Below are positions 8,524 through 17,600 of a stretch of 40,196 nucleotides of DNA, in pieces (within the stretch, counting starts at the first letter, position 1; every line of letters starts with the position of its first letter). The position numbers and the translations under genes are program-made. Source of the stretch: Thiobacillus sp. 63-78 (lineage in GTDB: Bacteria; Pseudomonadota; Gammaproteobacteria; Burkholderiales; Thiobacillaceae); assembly GCA_001899765.1 (NCBI GenBank), contig MKWM01000036.1, positions 1-40,196 on the forward strand, in the 5' to 3' direction. The notes beneath the pieces were generated by a model that worked only from the letters and a program-made list of their open reading frames with translations, was not told the origin of the DNA and searched no databases.

Positions 8524-9419
8524 CGTGCGACCTTCAGCAATTGCGCGACGCTGTCGTCGAACAGGCCGAATAGATCCTTTGCCCGATCCGAGCCGCCGAC
8601 GGTGAACGGCATCGCGACGACCGGGATGCCGGCGTGCTGGCCCAGCCATTCCGACGGGCGGGGATCCTGGTAGGCGGCCCGGATGACGACCCTGGCGGGG
8701 GTGGTTTTCAGTTGCGCGACGATTTCGGCCAGATGGCCGATCGAAGGGGCAACGCCGGGTTTGGGTTCCAGCACGGCCACCTGTTTCAGCCCCAGCCAGT
8801 TCTCCATATAGGGGAAGCCTTCGTGCTGTACCGCGATGGGCAGACCCTTCAGCGGCGCGGCCTGCGCCTGCCAGCGGGTCATCGCCGCATTCCAGCGCGT
8901 GTTGAAATCCGCCAGCCGTGTCTGGTAGGCGGCGGCGTGAGCCGGATCGATTTCGGCCAGGCGGGCGCCGAGCGCCTGCGCCACGCGCGCGATGTTGCGC
9001 GGATCGGTCTGGATATGCGGGTTGCCCGCGGCGTGGATGTCGCCTTGCGCGCGGTCGAGCACGGCCGGTTTTTCCAGCAGCGCGACCTGCCGTGCCGCCT
9101 CGAAATAGCCCGGCTGCCCCGGCTGGATCGCGGCGTTGCCGGCCTGCCGCAGCAACACCGGCAGCCAGCCGATTTCGAGTTCGGCGCCGGTGCAGACGGC
9201 GAGGTCGGCGCGTCGCATCTGCGCGATCAGGCTGGGGCGCGCCTCGATGCGATGCGGATCCTGGAAGGCCGTGGTGGCGGTGTAGACCTTGACGTCGCTG
9301 CCGCCGAGTTCGGTGGCCAGTGCGCCCCATTCGGGCTCGCAGGCAAAGACATTGAGCGCGGCATGGGCGAACACCGGCCAGGCCGCGGCGAGGAAGGCGA
9401 ATAAACGGAATGCTTTCAT
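8520..9419 (-). CDS. znuA: periplasmic metal-binding protein, ZnuA-like, 299 aa
   Basis: Cluster A-I solute-binding protein that captures a divalent metal for the permease. Residues 1-20 form a Sec signal peptide ending AHA. Likely metal ligands are H56 (QDPHRIEARPS), H135 (GNPHIQTDP) and H199 (VQHEGFPYM), with an acidic ligand near D252-E257. The His/Asp-rich loop seen in many ZnuA proteins is missing. The ATG at 9419 is chosen over an earlier one because AAGGAG sits just upstream, and that site overlaps the porin stop codon ten bases away. The gene overlaps znuB by four bases. Zinc is inferred from context. Confidence 0.87.
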   Translation of the reverse strand: MKAFRLFAFLAAAWPVFAHAALNVFACEPEWGALATELGGSDVKVYTATTAFQDPHRIEARPSLIAQMRRADLAVCTGAELEIGWLPVLLRQAGNAAIQPGQPGYFEAARQVALLEKPAVLDRAQGDIHAAGNPHIQTDPRNIARVAQALGARLAEIDPAHAAAYQTRLADFNTRWNAAMTRWQAQAAPLKGLPIAVQHEGFPYMENWLGLKQVAVLEPKPGVAPSIGHLAEIVAQLKTTPARVVIRAAYQDPRPSEWLGQHAGIPVVAMPFTVGGSDRAKDLFGLFDDSVAQLLKVAR

Positions 9420-9429
9420 CGGAAGCTCC

Positions 9430-10779
9430 TTAAAAAGAGTGCGCGCCATGCGTGCCGAGGCTGAAGATGTACTGCACGTACCACTGGTTTTCGTCCTGCC
9501 CTTCGTTGGCCTTGTCTTTCGTGTACTGCAGGCGGAAGCGCGAGAACTCGGAAGGCGAGTAATCGACCATCAGCGAATGACGGCTGGGCCGGTAATCGCT
9601 GCGCGGCAGGTTGACGTTGTTGAGGCCGAAATCCCGCGAGCCGGGGTCGAGCAGGTCGTAGCGGTAACCGGTGCGCCAGCGCGGCATGAACTGGTACACG
9701 GCCTGTGCGTAGCCGCCGTACTGGGTGGCTCGATAGCTACCGAGGCTGCCTGCACCGCACAGGCCATCCGTACAATCCAGGCTGCCGTTTTCTTCACGCC
9801 GGAACGCCTCGGCGGCGAACTTGAAGTTGTGGACGGTCGGGTTGCCGAGCGGCGCCCATTTCCAGACGAAATCCGCCAGCCAGGTCTTGCTGTCGCCGGT
9901 GAAGGCGGCGTTCACGTCGGCGCCGGCAAAGTCCGCGAGGGCGCTGTGGCGGTCGGCCGCGCGCGTCGACAGGTACGACAACCCGCCGCGCCAGCTGTGC
10001 GAATCGCCCACATCGCCGCCGACATGGCCGTACAGCGCGTAGTTGCCGACGCCGTTGCCATTGCGGTCGGTGCCGGGGAAGTTCGCCCCGCGCCCGATTT
10101 CGGCGCCCAGCTCGGTGAAGAGATCGGTCGGCGCCACCCAGCGCAACTGCAGACCGTCGTTGCCGTAGCCTTCGCCGAACAGGGCCTCGTACATCAGGTT
10201 GTTGGTGGCGAAGTCCCAGGCGTGCGGGTGCTGCTCGTTCTGGTAGCCGATGCCGGAGCGGAAGCGGCCGCCCTTCACGGTCAGGCCCTGGCCCAGCGCC
10301 AGGGTCTGGAACCAGGCCTCTTCCACGCCGACTGAGCCGTCGTTCAGCGTGGCGTTGAAATAGCCGCGGAAATACGGATCGATGTTGGAGGACAGAACCA
10401 GTTCGCTTTCGTCGACCGAGAAACCGCGCGTGGTGCCGGGTGCCGTGCCGTCGGGCAGGAAGCCCGAGATGCGGCGTGCGGGAAGATCCCGCAGGTGGGC
10501 ATAGCTGCCCTGCAGGATGAGCGAGATTTCAGGATTGAAGGCGCCTGGGTTGCTGGGGGCCGCGCTGGCCACGTCTTGCACGGGCGCGGCAGGCTGGGCG
10601 GCCGTGGCGGCAGCGGACGCTTCGGCATGGGCGAGCCGTGCTTCCAGCGTCTGGATGCGCGTTTCGTAATCGGTTTTCATTTTCTGGACTTCGGCGCGCA
10701 GGGCGGCGAGGTCGGCATCGTCGGCATGGGCCGGGCAGGCGGCCGCCAGCGCGGCCGCCAGGAGAGCGGGACGTAACAT
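9430..10779 (-). CDS. outer-membrane porin with N-terminal coiled coil, 449 aa
   Basis: The signal peptide MLRPALLAAALAAACPAHA is followed by a short coiled coil (about 22-65, LAALRAEVQKMKTDYETRIQTLEARL), an Ala/Pro linker and a beta-barrel rich in alternating aromatic strands. It ends in Phe, the usual outer-membrane insertion signal. This layout resembles trimeric OprP-like or metal-regulated porins. GGAG lies 7 bases before ATG 10779. Only ten bases separate it from znuA, and it sits downstream of zur and cobW, so a role in letting zinc or a zinc chelate cross the outer membrane is a reasonable inference. C-x6-C (DCTDGLCGAG) lies in a probable loop. Confidence 0.85.
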   Translation of the reverse strand: MLRPALLAAALAAACPAHADDADLAALRAEVQKMKTDYETRIQTLEARLAHAEASAAATAAQPAAPVQDVASAAPSNPGAFNPEISLILQGSYAHLRDLPARRISGFLPDGTAPGTTRGFSVDESELVLSSNIDPYFRGYFNATLNDGSVGVEEAWFQTLALGQGLTVKGGRFRSGIGYQNEQHPHAWDFATNNLMYEALFGEGYGNDGLQLRWVAPTDLFTELGAEIGRGANFPGTDRNGNGVGNYALYGHVGGDVGDSHSWRGGLSYLSTRAADRHSALADFAGADVNAAFTGDSKTWLADFVWKWAPLGNPTVHNFKFAAEAFRREENGSLDCTDGLCGAGSLGSYRATQYGGYAQAVYQFMPRWRTGYRYDLLDPGSRDFGLNNVNLPRSDYRPSRHSLMVDYSPSEFSRFRLQYTKDKANEGQDENQWYVQYIFSLGTHGAHSF

Positions 10780-10840
10780 GTTTGACTCCGTCAACGTGAG
10801 GTGAATACTTGCGCGCGGGCGGCGCAGGCTTCGAAAAAAC

Positions 10841-11137
10841 TCAGGCGTTGGACGGAGCGGGGGGCGCGCGGGCGCACGCAGGGCGAGGAGCGAGATCGGC
10901 GCACTGGAAGGCGGCGCCGGGCGCATACGTGTACGTGCCCGGCGGCGTTGCCATGACCAGCAGGCTGGGCGGCAGCGCCGTACCCAGTTGGGCCTGCGCG
11001 AGGCAGACTTCGCAGACCTTGTCGGGCAGGCCCGTATCGTGCGTGCGCACATGGGTCAGCGCATGCGCGAACGCGGCCGCCTGACCGAACAGCAGGGTCA
11101 GGGCCAGGAGCCAGGAGAACAGACGGCGCGACGACAT
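10841..11137 (-). CDS. small exported Cys/His protein, 98 aa (DUF2946-like?)
   Basis: A hydrophobic N-terminal segment (LFSWLLALTLLFGQAAAFAHA) looks like a signal peptide or anchor. It is followed by a His-bearing stretch (HALTHVRTHD) and a C-x2-C motif (VCEVCLAQAQLG), then a Pro/Ala tail with two more Cys. The pattern suggests a periplasmic metal-binding peptide; DUF2946 is a tentative match by eye. The ATG at 11137 lies eight bases after the yidD stop, with no strong ribosome site, so it probably depends on coupling. Its position between yidD and the zinc-linked porin supports a metal role, but this is inference. Confidence 0.65.
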   Translation of the reverse strand: MSSRRLFSWLLALTLLFGQAAAFAHALTHVRTHDTGLPDKVCEVCLAQAQLGTALPPSLLVMATPPGTYTYAPGAAFQCADLAPRPACARAPPAPSNA

Positions 11138-11145
11138 GGGGTGGA

Positions 11146-11385
11146 TTAAGGCCTCGGCGGATCGGCGGGCGGGACCGGATCGTAGCCGTGATCGCAGCCG
11201 GGGCGGCAGCGGCCGATGCGTTTCGCGGCCAGCCAGCCGCCTTTGAGCGCCCCGTGTGTCTCGATGGCTTCCTTGCCGTATTCCGAGCAGGTCGGCAGAT
11301 AACGGCACTGTCGGCCCAGCCAGGGCGAAAGCGTCAACTGGTAGAGGCGAATCGCGCCGACGAGGATTCTCTGGAGCGGGTTCAT
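11146..11385 (-). CDS. yidD: YidD, membrane protein insertion efficiency factor, 79 aa
   Basis: Small membrane-associated protein that aids YidC-dependent insertion. The family hallmark [10 protein letters not shown] is at residues 27-36, with the amphipathic start [19 protein letters not shown] and the [13 protein letters not shown] end. YidD is normally encoded between rnpA and yidC. Here its ATG overlaps the stop of the cobW-type gene by four bases (ATGA), placing it inside the zinc-related operon. It could be the only copy, moved here, or a second copy; the window cannot tell. Confidence 0.93.
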   Translation of the reverse strand: MNPLQRILVGAIRLYQLTLSPWLGRQCRYLPTCSEYGKEAIETHGALKGGWLAAKRIGRCRPGCDHGYDPVPPADPPRP

Positions 11386-12449
11386 GCAGGCGATGCCGGC
11401 ATGACCGCTGCGGCGTGACCGCGCGCCGCGCCGCTGAAATCGGCCAGCAGCTTTTCGACGAAGCCGGGGTCGAGGTCGCGCACGATGAAGACGAAGCGGC
11501 TGCGGTGGTCGTCGTCCGGCCAGGCGTCGAGCCGGACCTCGGGATACAGTATGTGCTGGACGCCATGCAGCACCACCGGCTTGTCGTCGCCTGCCAGATT
11601 GACCAGCGCCTTGAAGCGCAGCAGGTTCTCGGCGCGAAACGAAGTCAGCATGGAAAGCGCCGACTGCAGGCCGTAACGATCGAGCGGCGCATCGATCACG
11701 ACCGAAAATGCCTGGATGCGCGAGTCGTGCAGATCGGGCCGGGGCCTGCCGCCGAGCGGCTGGGCATGGGCGGGCTGATAGCGCTGCGGCTTCAGCCAGC
11801 GCAGGGTTTCCGGCGTCCGCGTCTCGGCGTTCCACAATCCCAGGTTCTGGATCGCGGCAGGATCGAGCGCGCCGTGCGTCACCGTCACGACGTCGGCCGC
11901 CGGGTTGAGCGCGGCGAGGCGTTCGCGCAGGGCGGCGACGGTAGCGGCCGGCGCGAGGTCGGTCTTGGTGAGCAGCAGCCGGTCGGCCACCGCCACCTGC
12001 TTGACGGCCTCGAAATGTTCGTCCAGCTGGCCCATGCCGAACAGCGCGTCGACCGTCGTCACCACACCGTCGAGGCGGAAGCGTGCGCGCACCCAGTTGT
12101 CGTGTAGCAGGTTGTCGAGCACCGGAGCCGGATCGGCGATGCCGGTGGTTTCGATGATGACGCGCTCGAAGGGCGGAATGTCGCCCTTCTGCCGCGCCAT
12201 CCACAGGTTCTTCAATGTCGGCGACAGGCTGCCGGAAATCGTGCAGCACACGCAGCCGCCGGAAAGCAGCGCGATAGGCCCCTCCATTTTCTGCAGCAGC
12301 TGGTGATCGAGCGCGACTGCGCCGAACTCGTTCATGAGAATGGCCGTGCGCGGCAGCGTGCGCACCAGGCGATTCAGCACCGTGGTCTTGCCGCTGCCCA
12401 GAAAGCCGGTGAGCAGGGTGATCGGCAGCGGAGCGTCAGGCGCGGACAT
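11382..12449 (-). CDS. CobW/COG0523-family GTPase, probable zinc metallochaperone, 355 aa
   Basis: G3E P-loop GTPase. Visible are Walker A GFLGSGKT (15-22), the family metal motif GGCVCC with C66, C68 and C69, the Walker B/switch region [13 protein letters not shown], the guanine-specificity motif TKTD, and a C-terminal CobW_C domain (about 235-340). Members next to zur commonly deliver zinc to essential enzymes during scarcity. The start ATG (12449) lies three bases after the zur stop. The stop overlaps yidD. Placement directly behind zur makes the zinc assignment strong, although the family also includes cobalt and nitrile-hydratase chaperones. Confidence 0.92.
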   Translation of the reverse strand: MSAPDAPLPITLLTGFLGSGKTTVLNRLVRTLPRTAILMNEFGAVALDHQLLQKMEGPIALLSGGCVCCTISGSLSPTLKNLWMARQKGDIPPFERVIIETTGIADPAPVLDNLLHDNWVRARFRLDGVVTTVDALFGMGQLDEHFEAVKQVAVADRLLLTKTDLAPAATVAALRERLAALNPAADVVTVTHGALDPAAIQNLGLWNAETRTPETLRWLKPQRYQPAHAQPLGGRPRPDLHDSRIQAFSVVIDAPLDRYGLQSALSMLTSFRAENLLRFKALVNLAGDDKPVVLHGVQHILYPEVRLDAWPDDDHRSRFVFIVRDLDPGFVEKLLADFSGAARGHAAAVMPASPA

Positions 12450-12452
12450 GAT

Positions 12453-12884
12453 TCAGGCGCCTGCGTGCGTGCAATCCGCGCAGCGGCCGTGCACGGTGAC
12501 GTCGAGCTGGCGCGCCTCGAATCCGGGTGGGGTTCGGGGCTGCGCACCCAGATGGTCCGCCAGGCAGAACAGCCGTCCGCAGGCGTCGCATTCGAAATGC
12601 GCATGGCCGTGCTGAATCGGCACGGCACTGAAGCGGCGGACGCGATCCTGGCCGGTTACGCTGTGCGCCAGGCCTTGCGCGACCAGCCAGTCGAGCACGC
12701 GATAAAGCGTGACCTTGTCGAGCGGGCGCGCTTCGTCCATGGCCGCCTGCATCAAGGTCTGGTGGGATGCCGTCGTGTGGGCCGCCAGAAGCAGGCGCAG
12801 CACCTGAACGCGGGCGGCGGTCGCGCTGGCGCCGCCTGCCTGGATCAGGCGGACGGCTTCATGGTGGGGCGAACCGGTATTCAT
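12453..12884 (-). CDS. zur: Fur-family repressor, probably Zur, 143 aa
   Basis: Metal-sensing repressor. The winged-helix recognition region is at about 40-75 (LDKVTLYRVLDWLVAQGL). A zinc-site HGHAHFEC segment follows, and structural-zinc cysteines are C99-x2-C102 and C135-x2-C138. Identity as Zur rather than Fur rests on the operon (cobW-type gene, znuA/znuB-like genes) and on residue spacing. It heads the zinc operon. A 35-bp symmetric site (12905-12939) covers the -35 of its own promoter, which points to autorepression. The -10 is only six bases from the ATG and there is no Shine-Dalgarno, so the mRNA may be leaderless. Confidence 0.88.
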   Translation of the reverse strand: MNTGSPHHEAVRLIQAGGASATAARVQVLRLLLAAHTTASHQTLMQAAMDEARPLDKVTLYRVLDWLVAQGLAHSVTGQDRVRRFSAVPIQHGHAHFECDACGRLFCLADHLGAQPRTPPGFEARQLDVTVHGRCADCTHAGA

Positions 12885-12890
12885 GGCGCG

Positions 12891-12919
12891 ATTCTAGGGG
12901 ACGCATGGCATGAATGCAA
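12891..12919 (-). promoter_or_regulatory. sigma70-type promoter of zur
   Basis: On the minus strand TTGCAT (12914-12919), a 17-base spacer and TAGAAT (12891-12896) form a good sigma70 promoter. Six bases separate the -10 from the zur ATG, so transcription should begin at or next to the start codon. Confidence 0.6.
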
Positions 12920-12939
12920 CCGAGTTGCACCCGTGCCAT
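12905..12939. promoter_or_regulatory. candidate Zur operator (nested palindrome)
   Basis: TGCAAC-CGA-GTTGCA (12915-12929) is a perfect palindrome of the 15-bp size used by Fur-family repressors. It sits at the centre of a wider one with ATGGCA (12905-12910) and TGCCAT (12934-12939), all sharing the same centre at 12922. It covers the zur -35. Assignment to Zur is inference from position. Confidence 0.6.
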
Positions 12940-12969
12940 TGAAACCCTTCACGCAGGCAAGGAGCCGGA

Positions 12970-13389
12970 TCAGGCGTGCAGCCGTTCCTTCTTCTCGTGG
13001 CGCTCCTGCGCCTCGATCGAGTATTCGGCGGTGGGGCGCGCCAGCAGGCGGGGCAGGCCGATGGGGTCGCCGGTTTCCAGGCACCAGCCGTATTCGCCGC
13101 TGTCGATACGCGCCAGGGCGGTATTGATCTTTTTCAGCAGCTTGCGTTCGCGGTCGCGCACGCGCTGCTCCAGCATGTGCTCCTCTTCCACGGTGGCACG
13201 GTCATTGGGGTCGGCAAAATTCTCGTTTTCCTTCAGATGCTCGCCGGTATCCGCGGCGTTGCTGAGCATTTCATCGCGCAGCGTTTCAAGACGGGTACGA
13301 AAAAACGCGAGCTGGATCGCGTTCATGTAGGCGGAAGCCGGCATCTTCAGCAGCGCGGCTTCGGTGAGGGGTTTGGACGAGGCGGTCAT
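12970..13389 (-). CDS. dksA: DksA-family RNA polymerase-binding protein without the zinc-finger cysteines, 139 aa
   Basis: Acts with ppGpp through the RNA polymerase secondary channel. The long coiled coil carries the tip residues D60, D63 and A65 (DPNDRA), and the globular domain keeps EYGWCLETGDPIG and LARPTAE. Of the four zinc cysteines of E. coli DksA only C103 remains; the others are T106, S124 and A127. Such zinc-free forms are known in Pseudomonas (DksA2) and, as I recall, are common in betaproteobacteria. GGAG lies 7 bases before ATG 13389. The gene sits just upstream of the zur promoter on the same strand, so read-through into zur is possible. Confidence 0.93.
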   Translation of the reverse strand: MTASSKPLTEAALLKMPASAYMNAIQLAFFRTRLETLRDEMLSNAADTGEHLKENENFADPNDRATVEEEHMLEQRVRDRERKLLKKINTALARIDSGEYGWCLETGDPIGLPRLLARPTAEYSIEAQERHEKKERLHA

Positions 13390-13443
13390 CGGATCTCCAG
13401 GCGTCGAACAGGGTTGAAGAATGCAGCCGGGCAGGGGCCCGGA

Positions 13444-13466
13444 GCAGCCGGAAACGATCCGGCTGC
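13444..13466. repeat. 8-bp-stem hairpin in the dksA/efflux intergenic region
   Basis: GCAGCCGG (13444-13451) and CCGGCTGC (13459-13466) are perfect arms around a 7-base loop. It lies about 55 bases upstream of the dksA ATG, so it could be in the dksA leader. No T-tract follows on either strand. Confidence 0.45.
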
Positions 13467-13573
13467 GGCCAGCATGCGACCCGCATCATAACCCTGCCAC
13501 GGCAGTAAATGTCATGATCGGTCGCAACGCATGGCGGAGGCGCCGGGTACCACTGCAATCCGTGGCAATAAGC

Positions 13574-13579
13574 GATAAT
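13574..13579 (+). promoter_or_regulatory. possible -10 box of the efflux operon
   Basis: GATAAT ends six bases before the ATG at 13586. No Shine-Dalgarno sequence is seen, so the first efflux gene may also be leaderless. No convincing -35 is visible at 16-18 bases. Confidence 0.3.
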
Positions 13580-13585
13580 CCGCCC

Positions 13586-14662
13586 ATGACCGCCCTGCGC
13601 CCGCTGACCGTCCTGCTGTTACTGCTGACCGCGTGCGGGCGCGACGCCCCGCCCGCGCTTCCCGAGGACATCCGTCCGGTCCGCGCCGAGCAGGTGGGGC
13701 TGGATACCGTTCAACACGGGACGCGCTACGCCGGAGAGGTGCGCGCCCGCTACGAGACCAATCTCGCCTTTCGCGTGACGGGACGGGTCGATACCCGCAA
13801 GGTCGAAGTGGGCACCCGGGTCAAGGCGGGCCAGATCATCGCCACGCTGGACCCGCAGGATTATGCGCTGGCGGCCCGCGCGGCGCAGGCCCGGCTCACG
13901 GCCGCCGAAGCCGAGGACAGGCTGGCGCGACAGGACTTGCAGCGCTTCATCGAGCTGCGCGCGCAGAATTTCATTTCCCAGGCCGAACTCGATCGCCGGC
14001 GGACGAACGCCGAGGCCGCTTCGGCGCAGGCGCGCCAGTTGCACGCGGAAGCCGCCCGGCAGGCCAACCAGCAGGCCTACACCCGGCTGACCGCGCCGCA
14101 TGCCGGCGTGATGACGGCCATTTCATTCGAGGCCGGACAGGTGGTTCAGGCCGGGCAAACGGTAGCGAAGCTGGCGCGTACCGGTGAGCTCGAAGTGCAA
14201 ATCGACGTGCCGGAAAATGCACTCGACTCGCTGCGCGCCGCGCGCAGCCCGGACATACGCTTATGGTCGGTGCCGGACAGGGTCTATGCCGGGCGCCTGC
14301 GTGAAGTGTCGCCCATGGCCGACGCGGCCAGCCGCACCTATCGTGCGCGTATCAGCCTGCAGCATCCTGACGCGGCGGTGCAACTGGGCATGACGGCTAC
14401 GGTCGGGATCGGCAACGAATCGGCGCCGGGCCTGTCGGTGGCGCAATCGGCCTTGTTCAGGGTCAACGGCCAGCCGCAGGTATGGGTGGTGGATCCGCAG
14501 GCCGGCAAGGTGGCGGCCCGCAGCGTGCGGGTGGGCGACCTGAATGGCTCGCGCGCGGCCATTGTGTCGGGACTGACGGCCGGCGAGTGGGTGGTGACGG
14601 CCGGCGTGCACAAACTGGCACCCGGTCAGCGGGTGCGTCTGGTCACGCCTCCTCGCCCATGA
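13586..14662 (+). CDS. RND efflux periplasmic adaptor (membrane fusion lipoprotein), 358 aa
   Basis: Links an inner-membrane RND pump to an outer-membrane channel. A lipoprotein signal (LTVLLLLLTAC) with lipidation Cys near residue 17 anchors it. Split biotinyl-lipoyl halves flank a long coiled-coil hairpin: GRVDTRKVEVGTRVKAGQIIATLD, then helices rich in Ala/Gln/Arg, then APHAGVMTAISFEAGQVVQAGQTVAKL. Beta-barrel and membrane-proximal domains follow. I start at 13586 because the longer open frame upstream has no signal peptide. The stop overlaps the pump start (ATGA). The substrate cannot be told from sequence. Confidence 0.93.
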   Translation: MTALRPLTVLLLLLTACGRDAPPALPEDIRPVRAEQVGLDTVQHGTRYAGEVRARYETNLAFRVTGRVDTRKVEVGTRVKAGQIIATLDPQDYALAARAAQARLTAAEAEDRLARQDLQRFIELRAQNFISQAELDRRRTNAEAASAQARQLHAEAARQANQQAYTRLTAPHAGVMTAISFEAGQVVQAGQTVAKLARTGELEVQIDVPENALDSLRAARSPDIRLWSVPDRVYAGRLREVSPMADAASRTYRARISLQHPDAAVQLGMTATVGIGNESAPGLSVAQSALFRVNGQPQVWVVDPQAGKVAARSVRVGDLNGSRAAIVSGLTAGEWVVTAGVHKLAPGQRVRLVTPPRP

Positions 14663-17600
14663 ACGACAGTCCCCGTTTCGTTCCCGGCCGCGGCAATCTG
14701 TCGCGCTGGGCGATCGAGCACCCGGCGCTGATCCTTTTTTTCATTGTGCTGATCCTGCTGGTCGGCGTGCGCTCCTATTTCCAGCTGGGGCAGGCCGAGG
14801 ATCCCCCGTTCACCTTCAAGGTCATGCTGATCCAGGCGCAGTGGCCGGGCGCGACCGCGCAGGAGGTGTCGGAGCAGCTGACCGAGCGGATCGAGAAGAA
14901 GCTGCAGGAAATGTCCCAACTCGATTTCGTGCAGAGCTATGCCAAGGCGGGCGAAACGGTACTCTTCGTCAACCTCAAGGAAGCCGTGCGGGGACGCGAG
15001 GTGGCGCAAGCGTGGTACGAAGTCCGGAAAAAGATTGGCGATCTGAAACCGGAGCTTCCGGCCGGCGTGCAGGGGCCGTATTTCAACGATGAATTCGGCG
15101 ATACCTTTGGCTCGATCTATGCCCTGACCGGCGACGGGTTCAGCCGTGAGGAACTTCGCCGCGCGGCCGAAGATGCGCAGCGCGAGGTGCGCCGTCTGCC
15201 CAACGTGGGCAAGGTCGAGCTGTTCGGCATCGTGCCTGAAAAAATCTATATCGAGATTCCCGCACAAAAACTCGCCACGCTCGGCCTCACGTCGCAGCAG
15301 ATCATGCAGGCGGTGCAGGAGCAGAACGGCGTGGTGGCCAACGGCCGGATCGAAAACGACACCCTGTCGATTCCGCTGCGCGTATCGGGGGCCTATTCCG
15401 ATGTCGAAGGGGTGCGCGAAATGATTATCCGGCTCGGCACGCGCAGCTTCCGGCTGGGTGACATCGCCGAGGTGACGCGGCGCTACGAAGATCCTCCCGC
15501 CACCGAAATCCGTTCCCAGGGCGAACCGGCGATCCTGCTGGGCGTGTCGCTGGCGGAGGGCGGCGACGTGGTGGCAATGGGGCACGACGTGGCGGCCGCC
15601 ATGGCAGCCTTGCAGAAAACACTGCCGGTGGGCCTGGAAATCCGGCAGATCCACGATCAGCCCGGCATCGTCAGCCATGCGGTCAGGCTTTTCATGCAGA
15701 GCTTCTTCGAGGCGGTCGCCATCGTGCTGGCGGTCACGTTTCTGGCGCTCAAGTGGCGTGCCGGACTGGTGGTGACGCTGTCCATCCCGGTGGTGCTGGC
15801 GATCACGTTCACGGCCATGTGGCTGTTCGATATCGACCTGCACCGTATTTCCACCGGGGCGCTCATCATCGCGCTCGGCCTGCTGGTGGACGACGCCATC
15901 ATCGCGGTGGAAATGATGGCGCACAAGCTGGAAGCCGGCTGGAATCGCTTCGAGGCCGCCACCTACGCCTTTCATTCGACCGCGTTTCCCATGCTCACCG
16001 GCACCTTGCTCACCGCCACCGCATTTCTGCCGATCGCGCTCGCCAAATCGATGGTCGGCGAATACACCTTTGCCATTTTTGCGGTGACGACGATCGCGCT
16101 GCTGTCCTCGTGGCTGGTGGCGGTCGTGGTGACGCCTTACCTGGGCCATGCCCTGCTGCAGCCGGCGCGTCACGTGATCAATGAAAACGCGGCCTATCTG
16201 ACGCCGTTTTACCGGCGTTTTCGTGCCATGGTGACCTGGTGTCTCGCACACCGCGGCAGTGTGATCGTGCTGACGGCGGCGGCGCTGATCGTCGGACTGG
16301 CCGCGATGCAGCGGGTCGAAAAACAGTTTTTCCCGCAGTCCGACCGGCTGGAAATCCTGGTCGAGATGTGGCTGCCCGAGGGCGCTTCCATCGATGCCAC
16401 GCGCGCCGAATCGACCCGGCTGGCAGCCCTGCTGCGACAGGATCCGGATGTGACCCACGTGCTCGACTACATCGGTCAGGGGGCGCCGCGTTTCGTGCTG
16501 GCACTGGACCAGCGGCTGAACAACCGCAATTTTGCGCAACTGGTGGTGATTGCGAAAGACGTCCCGGCGCGCGAACGCGAACTCGCCCGCATTCACGCCC
16601 TGTTCGATACCGATTTTCCCAATGTCCGCGGGCGCGCGGTGCGGTTTGAATACGGGCCGCCGGCCGGCTATCCGGTACAGTACCGGCTGTCCGGGGCGGA
16701 TATCCCGCGACTCAAGATCGAGGCCGAAAAACTGCGCAGGATGGTCGCGGCCCAGCCGCGGGTCACGGCCGTGAACCTGGACTGGAACGAACAGTCGCTG
16801 GCGATCAAGGTCCGGCTCGACCAGGACAAGCTCAGGGCGCTGGGTCTAAGTTCGGACACGGTGGGCCGCTTGCTGGCGCTGGAGTTGTCGGGCGCAACCG
16901 TCACCCAGTTCCGTGAAAACGACCGTTTGATCGATGTCGAATTGCGCATCCCGCGCAAGGAACACCGCGACGCCGACGCCTTGAGGTCGCTGCCGATCGG
17001 CAGTTTCAACGGCCGCAGCGTGACCCTGGGGCAGATCGCCACATTCGACCCGGTGTTCGAGGACGGCGTCATCTGGCGGCGTGACCGCCTGCCGACGATT
17101 TCGGTGCGTGGCGATCCGCTGGGAAAGACCCAGCCCGCCACCATTATCGCCGCCATGGCGCCGCAGGTCGCGCAGTTCAAGGCACAGCTTCCACCCGGTT
17201 TCCGGCTGGAAATCGGCGGGCCGGTGGAAAGCAGCGCCAAGGCCAATACCGCCATTGCCGCATCGTGGCCATTGATCGTGATCACCACGCTGACACTGCT
17301 GATGCTGCAGCTCGGCAGTCTCCCGCGTGCCCTGCTCGTGGTGCTGACCGCGCCGCTCGGCATCATCGGGGTGGCGATCGCGTTGCTGGCGACGGGGCAG
17401 CCGATGGGCTTCGTGGCGCTGCTGGGGATCATTTCATTATCCGGCATGATCATGCGCAACTCGGTGATCCTGGTCGACCAGATCCGGCAGGATATTGCGC
17501 GCGGCCTGTCGCAATGGGATGCCATCGTCGAATCCACGGTGCGGCGAATGCGTCCGATCAGCCTCACCGCGGCGGCTGCGGTGCTGGCGATGATTCCCTT

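Noticed and set aside
8524-9330. Possible fusion of znuB with an Arg-rich upstream domain
   Set aside because: The upstream part is znuA read in the wrong frame; znuB starts at 8523.
14626-16596. 656-codon open frame on the minus strand
   Set aside because: Antisense to the RND pump; composition (His/Arg/Gln-rich) typical of a shadow frame.
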